A stretch of DNA of 64,000 nucleotides from WTGA01 sp965214055 (GTDB lineage: Bacteria; Pseudomonadota; Gammaproteobacteria; Arenicellales; Poriferihabitantaceae): the NCBI GenBank assembly GCA_965214055.1, contig OZ243931.1:1178001-1242000 (forward strand), written 5' to 3'. A program made the translations under genes and the position numbers. Position 1 is the stretch's first letter. Every line of letters starts with the position of its first letter. The notes beneath the pieces were generated by a model. The model ran no database searches, was not told the origin of the DNA, and saw only the letters and a list, made by a program, of their open reading frames with translations. This document shows, piece after piece, positions 17,423 to 26,000 of this stretch.

Positions 17423-19120
17423 TCAACCCCCGGGCAGCAGCGAATACAGATAGAACAACAACAGGGTGATGCCCAGAAAACCCATGGCAATCATCACCGT
17501 CTCCCGTGCAGACCAGGGCATGAGCAAATGATAGGAATACCGTCGTGCCATGGGTGTGAACACATCGGCCAGCCCCGTCACGGCATGATAAAACCTCTTT
17601 CTGACCCGCTGTGCGCTCCGATAACAGACCCCGTACACGGCGGGACACACTTTCCGATACAGCCACTCGCTGTCGAGGTTGGTGGACCGGAGTTCCGGAG
17701 GATAGATCCCTGACAACTGCAGCCAGACAAATGCCAGTGCGGAAAAAAACAGGAGCTGGAGCTGCTCTGTCACATGGGGAAGGTCAAACGGCAGGTAATC
17801 CACGGCAAAGGGCAGGTGACTGTACAGGAGCCACGGATAGCAACCAATATAGATACACAGTGCAGCGGCCAGGAACATGGCCACCAGCATGTGGGTGGGT
17901 GCCTCGTCCGGTCGTTTCCCGGAATCGTGGGCAAAAAACGCAAAGTACGGTATTTTGATTCCTGCGTGATGGAACACCCCGGCCGAGGCAAACAGCATGG
18001 CAAACCATAGGATTTCATGGTGCTCGATCAGCAGGGCCGCCATGACCATGGACTTGCTCACGAAACCACTGAAAAGGGGGAATGCGGAGATCGATGCGGC
18101 GCCGACAATGCAAAGCCCCGTGGTTTTCGGCATTGTCCTGGCCAACCCCCCCAGTTCTGACCCCCGCATCTCGCCGGTACGAAACAGTACCGCACCCATG
18201 CTCATCATCAACAGGCCCTTGAACAGGACATCATTGAAGGCATGGGCCACGGCACCGTTGATGGCCAGTTCCGTGCCAATGCCAATGCCACACACCATGA
18301 AACCGATCTGGTTGATCATGCTGTACCCCAGCACCCTTCGCAGGTCGTTTTCGATCACCGCGTAAAAAATCGGGAAGCAGGCCATGATGACCCCGATATA
18401 AATCAGCAGGTCCAGGCCGGGAAAGGTGCGGGCCAATACGTAGATGGCCACTTTGGTGGTGAATGCACTCAGAAAGACCGTGCCGCTGGGGGTTGCTTCG
18501 GGATAGGCATCGGTCAGCCAGTTGTGCAGCATCGGGAACGCCGCCTTGATTCCAACGGCCAGAAGCAACAGCTTGGCTCCCGGGTGAGAGATGTCCACGG
18601 GGCCCACCGCAATCTGGCCGGAATGATTCAGCATGATCAGTGCGCCACTCAACAACAGCACCCCTGAGAGGACCTGAATAACCAGATACCGGATGGCCGC
18701 CTGGACCGCACGGGGGGTCCCCCGGGCGGTGATGAAAAAAACCGAGGACAGTGCCAGACATTCCCAGAACACGAACAGCGTGAGCAAATCCCCGGCGAAG
18801 ACCACGCCCAGGGCGCTTCCGGGATACAGCAGGGCAGCGGCCTGCTGGGGCCGGTCCTGCACATGCCAGGCAAAAATCGTCGCCAGGATGGCCGCAAGGT
18901 GAAACAGCACACCAAAAATAAAACTCAGACGATCGCTGACAAATGGCACCAGCTGAAGCCCCACCCACTCAATGGTCCATTGCAGGGACGGGTCCATTGT
19001 CAACAGGTTCGCCAGCCCGATCACGGGGACGGCCAGCAACACCCCGTTTCGCCATCGCAGCGGCACGATCATTGCGATGACCGCCCCGACAAAGAAAATC
19101 AGAAACGGGGCATTAATCAT
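17423..19120 (-). CDS. MrpD/NuoN-like proton-conducting antiporter subunit (third homologue in the operon)
   Basis: A 565-residue membrane protein of the proton-conducting transporter family, with about 14 hydrophobic helices. The conserved helix-5 glutamate is in LFVFWECLALSSVFF, and the helix-7 lysine in GIKAAFPMLHNWLTDAYPEATPSGTVFLSAFTTK. It has a longer C-terminus than MrpD, with an amphipathic linker and a last helix. Start at the ATG 19120, preceded by GAGG at 7 nt; ATG 19132 and GTG 19135 are in frame upstream. It overlaps the preceding small gene by 8 bp and is the last gene of the Mrp operon. Confidence 0.85.
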   Translation of the reverse strand: MINAPFLIFFVGAVIAMIVPLRWRNGVLLAVPVIGLANLLTMDPSLQWTIEWVGLQLVPFVSDRLSFIFGVLFHLAAILATIFAWHVQDRPQQAAALLYPGSALGVVFAGDLLTLFVFWECLALSSVFFITARGTPRAVQAAIRYLVIQVLSGVLLLSGALIMLNHSGQIAVGPVDISHPGAKLLLLAVGIKAAFPMLHNWLTDAYPEATPSGTVFLSAFTTKVAIYVLARTFPGLDLLIYIGVIMACFPIFYAVIENDLRRVLGYSMINQIGFMVCGIGIGTELAINGAVAHAFNDVLFKGLLMMSMGAVLFRTGEMRGSELGGLARTMPKTTGLCIVGAASISAFPLFSGFVSKSMVMAALLIEHHEILWFAMLFASAGVFHHAGIKIPYFAFFAHDSGKRPDEAPTHMLVAMFLAAALCIYIGCYPWLLYSHLPFAVDYLPFDLPHVTEQLQLLFFSALAFVWLQLSGIYPPELRSTNLDSEWLYRKVCPAVYGVCYRSAQRVRKRFYHAVTGLADVFTPMARRYSYHLLMPWSARETVMIAMGFLGITLLLFYLYSLLPGG

Positions 19121-19367
19121 AATAATCCTCATCACGCATCACGATGCGCCGCATCCAGGTTGCCACCACCACCAGCACGACACAGGCAATGAAACCATAC
19201 CAGCTGAAGAAACCAAAAAATGCCCACCAGTGCTCGGCGTGCTCGGGGTGCTTTGGGACAAGAAGGTCGAGCAACGTCACCAGGGCACAGAGTGCAAAAA
19301 ACACCTGGAGTCCACGGCGCAACCGGGGAGAAAGGGACCTGAATTTTTCAATGGGACTTGTATACAT
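19113..19367 (-). CDS. Small membrane protein of the Mrp operon
   Basis: An 84-residue protein with two hydrophobic helices (about 20-38 and 48-70), separated by a short loop with PKHPEHAEHW, and an acidic C-terminus (RDEDYYD). The histidine-rich loop is similar to small proteins found next to Mrp/NuoL-like genes in proteobacteria, but I cannot name a family. ATG at 19367 is preferred to a TTG two codons upstream. It overlaps the next antiporter subunit by 8 bp and is 183 bp from the preceding one. Confidence 0.7.
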   Translation of the reverse strand: MYTSPIEKFRSLSPRLRRGLQVFFALCALVTLLDLLVPKHPEHAEHWWAFFGFFSWYGFIACVVLVVVATWMRRIVMRDEDYYD

Positions 19368-19550
19368 AATCAAGCCGTATATTCTGTTGACGGATCATTG
19401 AGGTTGCCAACGCAATCGCCTCTGTCCCGCCCAACCGCCTGAGCCCCCAAGGCTGCCTCTCGGTTATAAGTGAGTGGAATTTGAATAGAATTGCACATCA
19501 GATGACAAGAAAGTGAAATTGCCTGGTAAAGTATATAATTCCCTTTTCAG

Positions 19551-20990
19551 TCATGTCTTGATCTCTGTTGCCAGAGCGACCAGATCGCTGGCGAAAAAGA
19601 ACAGCAACACGCTGATGGCGGCGGTGATAACCAGCGCCGCAATCATGGATGCCCGGTTTTCCAGAAAACCACTGTCCGCATCCCCAGGCAGGAAAAATGC
19701 CCGGAACGGGATGGCGGCGAGATAGTACAGGTTCAGCAGCGAACTCACCATCAACACCACCAGCAATCCCACCTGTCCCCGTTCCAGCGTTCCCATGGCC
19801 AGGTACCATTTGCTCCAAAGACCCCCCGTCGGTGGCAATCCGCAAATGGACAACGACGCCACCAGAAATGCCCCGAACGTCCATGGCATCGCCCGGCCCA
19901 GGCCATTCATTTCAGAAACATATTTTTTGTTCGCAAAAACCATGATGGCCCCCGCACAGAAAAACAGGGTGATCTTGCCGAAGGCATGCATGGTGATGTG
20001 TATGCTGCTGCCCACCATGGCCACCTGGTTCGCCAGCAGAGCCCCAAGAACGATATACGAGAGCTGGCTGACTGTGGAATAAGCCAGCCTGGCCTTGATA
20101 TCATCCTGCTTCATGGCAATGGCGGATGCCAGCAGGATGGTAACCGCGGGAATCCACAGGATGAAATCATGCCGCAGCACGGATTCCAGGCTGTCAAAGC
20201 CAAAGGTGTACACGCTGATCTTCAGGATGGAAAACACCCCGGCCTTTACCACGGCCACGGCATGGAGCAGGGCGCTCACCGGGGCCGGGGCAACCATGGC
20301 ATTGGGCAGCCAGCGGTGAAAGGGCATGACCGCCGCCTTGCCAATTCCGAATACAAACAGGAGCAGGAGTGCCGTGGTTGCCACCGGGCCCAGTGAACCG
20401 AGCACCCCGCCTGGCCTGAAAGACAGGGTGTCGCCGAAATTTCCCACAACGACCACCCCAAGCAGGAACATCAACACCGAAGTGGTGAGCAGCACCCCCA
20501 AATAGACCCGGCCCGCCGAGACGGCAGCGGGGGTACGGCTATGCGTTACCAGGGGCCAGGTGGAAAACGTCAGGATTTCATAAAACAGGAACAGGGTGAA
20601 CAGGTTTTCAGCGAACGCCACCCCCATCGCACTGCCCACAGCAATGCAGAACAGGGCATGAAACCGGGTCCGGTGTTCATCCCTGCACGCGTCCATGTAC
20701 CCAATGGCATACACCGAAGTAATGGGCCACAGCACCCCGGCAGTCAGGGCGAAAATCAACCCCAGGGGCTCGACATGAAAGGCAATCCGCAGACCCGGCA
20801 GGGTTTCCAGCAGGACCTGGGCTTCGGCATGGCTTCCCCGGTCAAGGGCAATGCAGATCAACACCGCCAGGTTGGCACAGCCGGTGGCGATCAGCGAAAA
20901 ATTTCGCAACCGCCATGCCCGGCCGCCGGCAGCAACCACCAGTATGGCGCCAAGAAACGGAATGAAAACGGCGACGGCGGGGGGGATCAT
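19551..20990 (-). CDS. Mrp-type Na+/H+ antiporter subunit, MrpD-like (second homologue)
   Basis: A 479-residue proton-conducting transporter. The glutamate helix FLFYEILTFSTWPLVTHSRTP, the lysine helix GIGKAAVMPFHRWLPNAMVAPAPVSALLHAVAVVKAG and the IKARLAYSTVSQLSYIV segment are all present. The HAVAVVKAGVF signature is of the NuoL/MrpA-N kind, so this subunit may stand in for the antiporter half of MrpA, which is otherwise missing. Its ATG overlaps the stop of the previous mrpD in an ATGA arrangement at 20987-20990; a longer frame to 21242 is antisense-like and rejected. Confidence 0.87.
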   Translation of the reverse strand: MIPPAVAVFIPFLGAILVVAAGGRAWRLRNFSLIATGCANLAVLICIALDRGSHAEAQVLLETLPGLRIAFHVEPLGLIFALTAGVLWPITSVYAIGYMDACRDEHRTRFHALFCIAVGSAMGVAFAENLFTLFLFYEILTFSTWPLVTHSRTPAAVSAGRVYLGVLLTTSVLMFLLGVVVVGNFGDTLSFRPGGVLGSLGPVATTALLLLFVFGIGKAAVMPFHRWLPNAMVAPAPVSALLHAVAVVKAGVFSILKISVYTFGFDSLESVLRHDFILWIPAVTILLASAIAMKQDDIKARLAYSTVSQLSYIVLGALLANQVAMVGSSIHITMHAFGKITLFFCAGAIMVFANKKYVSEMNGLGRAMPWTFGAFLVASLSICGLPPTGGLWSKWYLAMGTLERGQVGLLVVLMVSSLLNLYYLAAIPFRAFFLPGDADSGFLENRASMIAALVITAAISVLLFFFASDLVALATEIKT

Positions 20991-22495
20991 GGCCAGCCTC
21001 CCGGATTCAACAGGCCCAGCGCCGCGGACGACGCAAGTTCCGTAATCAGGGAGGCATTCAGCCCAAACCAGAGCGCCAACCCGGTCAGGATGCCCAGCGG
21101 CAGCCATTCCACCCAGTGGAGCGACGCCGCGGGGGTCTGCGGTTTCAGGATGGCGGGTTTTGCCCACATGATTTCGACGATTCTCCAGACATAGGCGGCA
21201 CTGGCCAGGGACCCGGCGAGTATGGGGATGGCCAGCCACCACCAGCCCTTGTCAACCGCAGCGGTAACGAGCACCCATTTGCTGACAAAACCCACCGTGC
21301 CTGGCAGGCCAATGAGACTGAGTCCACCGAAAAGCATGATATAGCTGGCAAACCGGTGCTGATGTGCCATGCTGCCGAGGTGCTTGATCCGTGCCGTCCC
21401 GGTCCGGGCAATGATAATCCCCACCGCCATGAAAATCGCCGTCTTGACAATGGCATGGTTAAACAGGTGGAGCAGGGCCGCCTCGACCCCCAGCCGGGTC
21501 CCCAGACCGATTCCCATGACGATATACGAAACCTGGGCCACACTGGACCAGGCAAACATTCTTTTCAGATTGGACTCCCGCAAGGCAATGAGCGGCACCA
21601 CCAGCAACCCGAAAATCGCAACGATAATCAAGACCGTGTCCAACGGCATTTCGATCAGGCCGAAATCCGCACCAAACAGGTCATGCAAAAACCGGATCAT
21701 CACGTACAGGCCAACTTTCGTGGCCGTTCCCGACAACAGCACAGTCACGGAATTGGGAGCAAAGCTATAGGCATTCGGAAGCCAGTCGTGGAGGGGAAAC
21801 AACGCACACTTCACCCCGACGCCGATAATGAAAAAAGCCAGAGCCAGGACAATCGTCCGGTCCGAACCCCTTTCCGCAATGATCCGGGACAGGTCTGAAA
21901 TATTCAGTGTCCCGGTTTGCATGTAGAGCAATCCGATGGACAACAGTATGAAGGTGGCCCCCACGGCTCCTGCCACCAGGTACCGGAATGCGGACAACAA
22001 GGCGAGGGGGTTCCGGCCACAACTGATGAGTGTATAGGTGGCCAGGGAACTGATTTCCAGAAACACGAAAACGTTGAACGCATCGTTGGTGACCACCATG
22101 CCATTGAGACCGGCGATGCACAACAACCAGGAAGTATAGAATGCCGGCCTGGCGGCGGCCCCCAGATTGTCGTCCTTCCTGCCCAGGCAAAATATCGATG
22201 CCAGCATATGGACCAGGTTAATCGTAAACAGGACAAAAACGGTCAGCATGTCGACCCGGTATTCGATTCCCCAGGGGGCGGCCCACCCCCCCAGATCATA
22301 GATGATGACTGGCTGCTGCTGCACCAGCCCTGCCAGTCCCAGGGTCATCGCCAGCATGGTCCCAGCGGTCAGCACCATGATCCCCCGGGCCAGCCTCCGA
22401 CTGCCCAGGATTACGCAAAACGGGGCGACAAGAAGCGGGACAACAACCTGCAGGACGGGCAGGTGGTTCTCCAGCAGGGGGATAAATGAATCCAT
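20987..22495 (-). CDS. mrpD: Mrp-type Na+/H+ antiporter subunit D
   Basis: A 502-residue membrane subunit of the Mrp complex, which exchanges cytoplasmic Na+ or K+ for protons. The conserved glutamate lies in VFVFLEISSLATYTLIS, and the lysine in GVKCALFPLHDWLPNAYSFAPNSV. KRMFAWSSVAQVSYIVMGIGLG and LFNHAIVKTAIF follow as in canonical MrpD. It starts with an ATG that overlaps the mrpC stop by one base (TGATG). Confidence 0.92.
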   Translation of the reverse strand: MDSFIPLLENHLPVLQVVVPLLVAPFCVILGSRRLARGIMVLTAGTMLAMTLGLAGLVQQQPVIIYDLGGWAAPWGIEYRVDMLTVFVLFTINLVHMLASIFCLGRKDDNLGAAARPAFYTSWLLCIAGLNGMVVTNDAFNVFVFLEISSLATYTLISCGRNPLALLSAFRYLVAGAVGATFILLSIGLLYMQTGTLNISDLSRIIAERGSDRTIVLALAFFIIGVGVKCALFPLHDWLPNAYSFAPNSVTVLLSGTATKVGLYVMIRFLHDLFGADFGLIEMPLDTVLIIVAIFGLLVVPLIALRESNLKRMFAWSSVAQVSYIVMGIGLGTRLGVEAALLHLFNHAIVKTAIFMAVGIIIARTGTARIKHLGSMAHQHRFASYIMLFGGLSLIGLPGTVGFVSKWVLVTAAVDKGWWWLAIPILAGSLASAAYVWRIVEIMWAKPAILKPQTPAASLHWVEWLPLGILTGLALWFGLNASLITELASSAALGLLNPGGWP

Positions 22496-22863
22496 CAGGG
22501 GACGATCTCCGGCTCTACTTCCGGTTTGTCATCGATTTCATCTTCGTCAATCGTGCCATATGCGTGGCGTATCCTCGTGATCAGGGCAAGCCCCACCGCT
22601 GTGGTGGCCACGCCGACCACGATTGCGGTGAGAATCAGGACATGGGGCACGGGGTTGCTGTAAACGGATACCGCCGCATCCAGGATCGGGGCACTGCCGC
22701 CTGATTTCTTGCCCATGGAGATAAAGACCAGGAACACGGCAGACTGAAAAATTCCCAGACCCACCAGTTTCTTCACCAGATTGCGGCTGTCAAGGACAAT
22801 GATCAGCCCGCATACCAGCAGTATCAGCGCGACCCAGTAATTCAATAGCCCGGGGAAACTCAT
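22495..22863 (-). CDS. mrpC: Mrp antiporter subunit C (NuoK-like)
   Basis: A 122-residue subunit with three hydrophobic helices. NuoK/MrpC features are the VALILLVCGLIIVLDSRNLVKKLVGLGIFQSAVFLVFI segment and DAAVSVYSNPVPHVLILTAIVVGVATTAVGLALI. The tail is acidic (DEDEIDDKPEVEPE). ATG at 22863 forms an ATGA overlap with the stop of the fused B subunit; an upstream in-frame extension to 22908 is rejected for that reason. Confidence 0.9.
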   Translation of the reverse strand: MSFPGLLNYWVALILLVCGLIIVLDSRNLVKKLVGLGIFQSAVFLVFISMGKKSGGSAPILDAAVSVYSNPVPHVLILTAIVVGVATTAVGLALITRIRHAYGTIDEDEIDDKPEVEPEIVP

Positions 22864-23843
22864 TCTTCCCCCTGTTTGAAACAATAATAGAGGGACACCA
22901 TGGTGCATGAAACCGTCAAGCCGACGCCCAGCTCAATGAGGATGATCCCCAGGTGCTGTCCTGCGGTCCGGGTGTCCCCGAGGACCGAATAGTCCAGAAA
23001 ATTGGCTCCCAGAAACAACCCTGCAACACCAACAAATCCATACAGCAGCACCCCCAGTGCCATCCCCAGGATGACCCACCTGTCTGAAAGGATTCGTTTC
23101 AGCCTCGTCGCGGTGGAAAGCAAGCCATAGGTAATCAACCCGGCCCCCAAAATGACCCCCGCCTGGAAGCCGCCCCCGGGACCGTAGTCCCCGTGGAACT
23201 GTACGTACAGGCCAAACAGGACCACCAGGGGGATCATTCGAAGCAGAACGGTTTTCAACACCGGGTTCGCCATCAGTTCCGGCCCGGCCCGGCCCTGGGC
23301 CCCGGGTGTTTCGGGCGCCTCCCTGTCTTTCGAGCGCAACAGCAAAACCGCCATTCCTGCGGTAAAGATGACCACGACTTCGCCGAGGGTGTCATACCCC
23401 CGATAGCTGGCCAACACCGAAGTGACCACATTGGGGATTCCGATTTCTTCCATGGATTGTCCCAGAAACCGGAGGGCAAGATGCTGGTGCGCCGGCGCCA
23501 TGGGGTCCCCGTACATCGGCATGTCCAGCGTGCCGGCCAGCAACAGCACGCCCACCCCCACACCGAGCAGTATGGCCCGGGAAGACGGCCATGAAACCAC
23601 CACCCGGGGTTCATCCTCGGGACGGATCACGGCAAAAAACAATATGGAGGAAATCCCTGCGCCCACCGCCGCTTCCGTAAACGCAACGTCCACGGCATCG
23701 AGGATGACAAACAGGGTGCAAATGGTAATGCTGTAAATTCCGGACAGAAGAACCAGTGACACCGGGCTTTGAATGTAGACAATGACCAGGGTGACCGTCA
23801 GCAACAGACAAAGCAGCCCCACATCCGCGACAAGATTGATCAT
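22860..23843 (-). CDS. mrpB: Fused MrpA C-terminal domain (DUF4040) and MrpB subunit
   Basis: A 327-residue membrane protein. The first 70 residues are the NuoJ-like DUF4040 domain normally at the C-terminus of MrpA (LVLLSGIYSITICTLFVILDAVDVAFTEAAVGAGISSILFF). After a middle region with GQSMEEIGIPNVVTSVLASYRGYDTLGEVVVIFTAG comes MrpB (LFGLYVQFHGDYGPGGGFQAGVILG). The full MrpA antiporter half is not in the same polypeptide. This split resembles Mrp modules of archaeal membrane-bound hydrogenases. Start and stop both overlap neighbours by 4 bp (ATGA). Confidence 0.88.
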   Translation of the reverse strand: MINLVADVGLLCLLLTVTLVIVYIQSPVSLVLLSGIYSITICTLFVILDAVDVAFTEAAVGAGISSILFFAVIRPEDEPRVVVSWPSSRAILLGVGVGVLLLAGTLDMPMYGDPMAPAHQHLALRFLGQSMEEIGIPNVVTSVLASYRGYDTLGEVVVIFTAGMAVLLLRSKDREAPETPGAQGRAGPELMANPVLKTVLLRMIPLVVLFGLYVQFHGDYGPGGGFQAGVILGAGLITYGLLSTATRLKRILSDRWVILGMALGVLLYGFVGVAGLFLGANFLDYSVLGDTRTAGQHLGIILIELGVGLTVSCTMVSLYYCFKQGEE

Positions 23844-24163
23844 CTCGTGATATCCGTGGAACCGCCGCCGCCGGATTGGTCCCGGTCCATTCCAGGTCGC
23901 AATGCGGCTTTGGCCAGTGCATGGGTGGTCATCGGTGACAGAAAGAATATCAGCACACCAATCAGTGCAACCTTAAAGGCAACCACAACCGATCCGGACA
24001 GCACCAGCATGCCGAGCAACATCAGCCCGGCCCCCAGGGTGTCAACAATGCTGGCACTGTGCAGCCGGCAGAAAAAATCCGGGAACCGAAGCAGGCCGAC
24101 CCCCCCTACCAGCACCGTCAGGACGCCCAGAAGAAGCAATATGCCGCCGAAAATGTCAATCAT
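23840..24163 (-). CDS. mrpG: Mrp antiporter subunit G
   Basis: A 107-residue subunit with three helices. The family signature is VLVGGVGLLRFPDFFCRLHSASIVDTLGAGLMLLG, followed by the helix LIGVLIFFLSPMTTHALAKAALR. It overlaps mrpF by 8 bp upstream and the fused B subunit by 4 bp downstream, so the genes are translated as one unit. Confidence 0.92.
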   Translation of the reverse strand: MIDIFGGILLLLGVLTVLVGGVGLLRFPDFFCRLHSASIVDTLGAGLMLLGMLVLSGSVVVAFKVALIGVLIFFLSPMTTHALAKAALRPGMDRDQSGGGGSTDITR

Positions 24164-24434
24164 TGGCGGACACCGTGTTTCGGTTCAGGTAATTGACCAG
24201 GGCCAGGGAGGTGACATAGTTCACCAGTGCATACAGCAGCGCGATGTCAATATATTCGGGGTGTCCCGTGGCAAACAGGTAAACCGAAATGAAAAGAATG
24301 CTCTTGGAAGTGAATGTATTGGCGGCCAGCATGCGGTCAAACCATGTCGGACCGATGCCGGCACGCCATAGCGAGAGCAGCCCTGCAATCAACAGCAACA
24401 CCAGCACAATGAGATAGAGGGCTTCCATCATCAT
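24156..24434 (-). CDS. mrpF: Mrp antiporter subunit F
   Basis: A 92-residue, three-helix subunit with the family motif SLWRAGIGPTWFDRMLAANTFTSKSILF and a C-terminal helix LLYALVNYVTSLALVNYL. Three methionines start the frame; the first (24434) makes an ATGA overlap with the mrpE stop and is chosen. Confidence 0.9.
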   Translation of the reverse strand: MMMEALYLIVLVLLLIAGLLSLWRAGIGPTWFDRMLAANTFTSKSILFISVYLFATGHPEYIDIALLYALVNYVTSLALVNYLNRNTVSAND

Positions 24435-24919
24435 TCCGGCTGGTCCGATGCCCCGGGGTTTAAATGCAGCACTTTCCCGCGCATCTTGTTGTCCGCCAGC
24501 CCCTGCCGGGAACTTTCAAGCAGGGCGTGAACCTGGATTTCATTCTCGCCGACATCCGTACTCACGGTCCCCGGGGTGAGGGTGATGGAATTCGCATAAA
24601 TCACACGGCCGATTTCATCCAGGGACCCCGTCTTTACCTTGAAGAATTGCGGTGAAATTTTTCCCGGGGAAATCACGGCACCGATCACCTGCACATTCGA
24701 TTTGAATATCTGCACCAGCAGCCAACCCAGGTAATTCAGCTGCCTGATGGGGTGGAACCTGATTTCCGGATGGGATGAATCCATGGAAATCCTGTGGTAT
24801 ATCCAGCAACAGGCCAGGCAGGACGCCAGGCCAAGAGAAAGCAGCAGACCGGTATAGTACCCGGACAGCAGACACCAGATTCCCGCGAGAACGATGAGCA
24901 GAATGGATGGACGACGCAT
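24431..24919 (-). CDS. mrpE: Mrp antiporter subunit E
   Basis: A 162-residue membrane-associated subunit with two N-terminal hydrophobic stretches, then PIRQLNYLGWLLVQIFKSNVQVIGAVISP and the conserved YANSITLTPGTVSTDVGENEIQVHAL segment typical of MrpE. First gene of the antiporter operon proper. Its ATG overlaps by one base the stop of a truncated DUF1185 reading frame, so it may be translationally coupled to that relic. Confidence 0.92.
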   Translation of the reverse strand: MRRPSILLIVLAGIWCLLSGYYTGLLLSLGLASCLACCWIYHRISMDSSHPEIRFHPIRQLNYLGWLLVQIFKSNVQVIGAVISPGKISPQFFKVKTGSLDEIGRVIYANSITLTPGTVSTDVGENEIQVHALLESSRQGLADNKMRGKVLHLNPGASDQPE

Positions 24920-25107
24920 CAGCCGTTTACGCCCGGGATTTGCCGGTCTGGTCCACCTTGCATTTCCTCAACAAATCCCCGTCCCGCCCAGGGGTTCCGG
25001 ATCACCACGGCAACCCCTGTCATGACCCACGGCGGGTCCGCAGCCTTGCCGCCCTCGATATAGGTCTCCTCCACATACCGCACCATTTTTCGGATGTGAA
25101 GCGTCAT
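24919..25107 (-). pseudogene. Truncated DUF1185 (amino acid synthesis) gene relic in front of mrpE
   Basis: From the ATG at 25107 the frame reads IRKMVRYVEETYIEGGKAADPP, then VAVVIRNPWAGRGFVEEM, which matches my memory of the N-terminus of DUF1185 proteins (about 190 residues). It stops after 62 residues, where the family would continue. The stop TGA (24919-24921) shares its last base with the mrpE ATG. It is either a decayed gene cut by the rearrangement that brought in the Mrp operon, or a residual leader frame that helps translate mrpE. Confidence 0.55.
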
Positions 25108-25266
25108 GCCCTGCAGACCCGGAAACCCGGACCCCTGCCCCAGGCCGACGACTGGCCCGGAGCTCGACCAAACAGAAAACACCTTGATTCAACCTGTACC
25201 ATTTTCCTGTCTATTAGGGCGTTATGGTAGTGTGCCTGACTCAACAGCCCGGTACATCAAAAGCCT

Positions 25267-25863
25267 TTACATATCCATCCATGTTGTGGCGACAAAAACG
25301 ATAAATCCAATATATACCGTTGCGGTGAGAATTATAACAATTCTCAGCCGTGTTGTTTTTACCCGTTTGGTTCCGTTTCCTTTTCCCCTCCAGAGAAAAA
25401 CAGCGCCAAAAAGGAAGCTCGTCATTTCCACGAAAACGACGATGTTGCCGTAGTGCCCAGGGTCCCAGTAGGAAACCGGGCTGCGGAACCGGAACTCTGA
25501 AAACGGAAAAAAATGCCGGTGACCATCATCATGGTGAACCGGAAAATCCAGCAGACAATGAATCATCATGCTGGCAAACAGCAGGGCCCAGGCCCTGTGC
25601 TGTTTATACCAGGCAACGGCCAGGGCGATACCCAGCAGCGGCAGTGAATTCGTGGTATCAAACAGGTTTTGCCAGAATGGCCGGTAATAATGATCCTGCC
25701 AAATCACCTGCTCCGGGATCCCCAGCAATTTTTCGTAGGCGTAAAACAGAATCATGAACAGATCCGGCAACACCGCCCCCGCTGCGATGGCCAGGGCAAA
25801 CTTCGCGGCATTCTCCCGGCCAAGCAGGACCAGGCTGTAAATCACGTGGGCGGGGGTATTCAT
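25267..25863 (-). CDS. DUF457-like membrane protein (putative metal-dependent hydrolase)
   Basis: A 198-residue protein with about five hydrophobic segments. The N-terminus MNTPAHVIYSLVLLGR and the central ASMMIHCLLDFPVHHDDGHRHFFPFS resemble YdjM/DUF457 membrane proteins, where histidines and aspartates near helices may bind a metal. The last helices include SFLFGAVFLWRGKG and VIILTATVYIGFIVF. No functional partner is apparent; it is divergent from ltaE. The membrane protein call is firm; hydrolase activity is only inferred from the family name. Confidence 0.7.
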   Translation of the reverse strand: MNTPAHVIYSLVLLGRENAAKFALAIAAGAVLPDLFMILFYAYEKLLGIPEQVIWQDHYYRPFWQNLFDTTNSLPLLGIALAVAWYKQHRAWALLFASMMIHCLLDFPVHHDDGHRHFFPFSEFRFRSPVSYWDPGHYGNIVVFVEMTSFLFGAVFLWRGKGNGTKRVKTTRLRIVIILTATVYIGFIVFVATTWMDM

Positions 25864-26000
25864 GTCAATGGTTTGTGCCGGCTTCTCATGTTGCGGTTTA
25901 AAGTGATACCCGTTGCCCCGGTAGTGGATTAAAATAGGTCACCGCAACACATAGTGAACCGTTGTTCCTTCCAGATTGCCATTGACCCGGAAACTTATCC

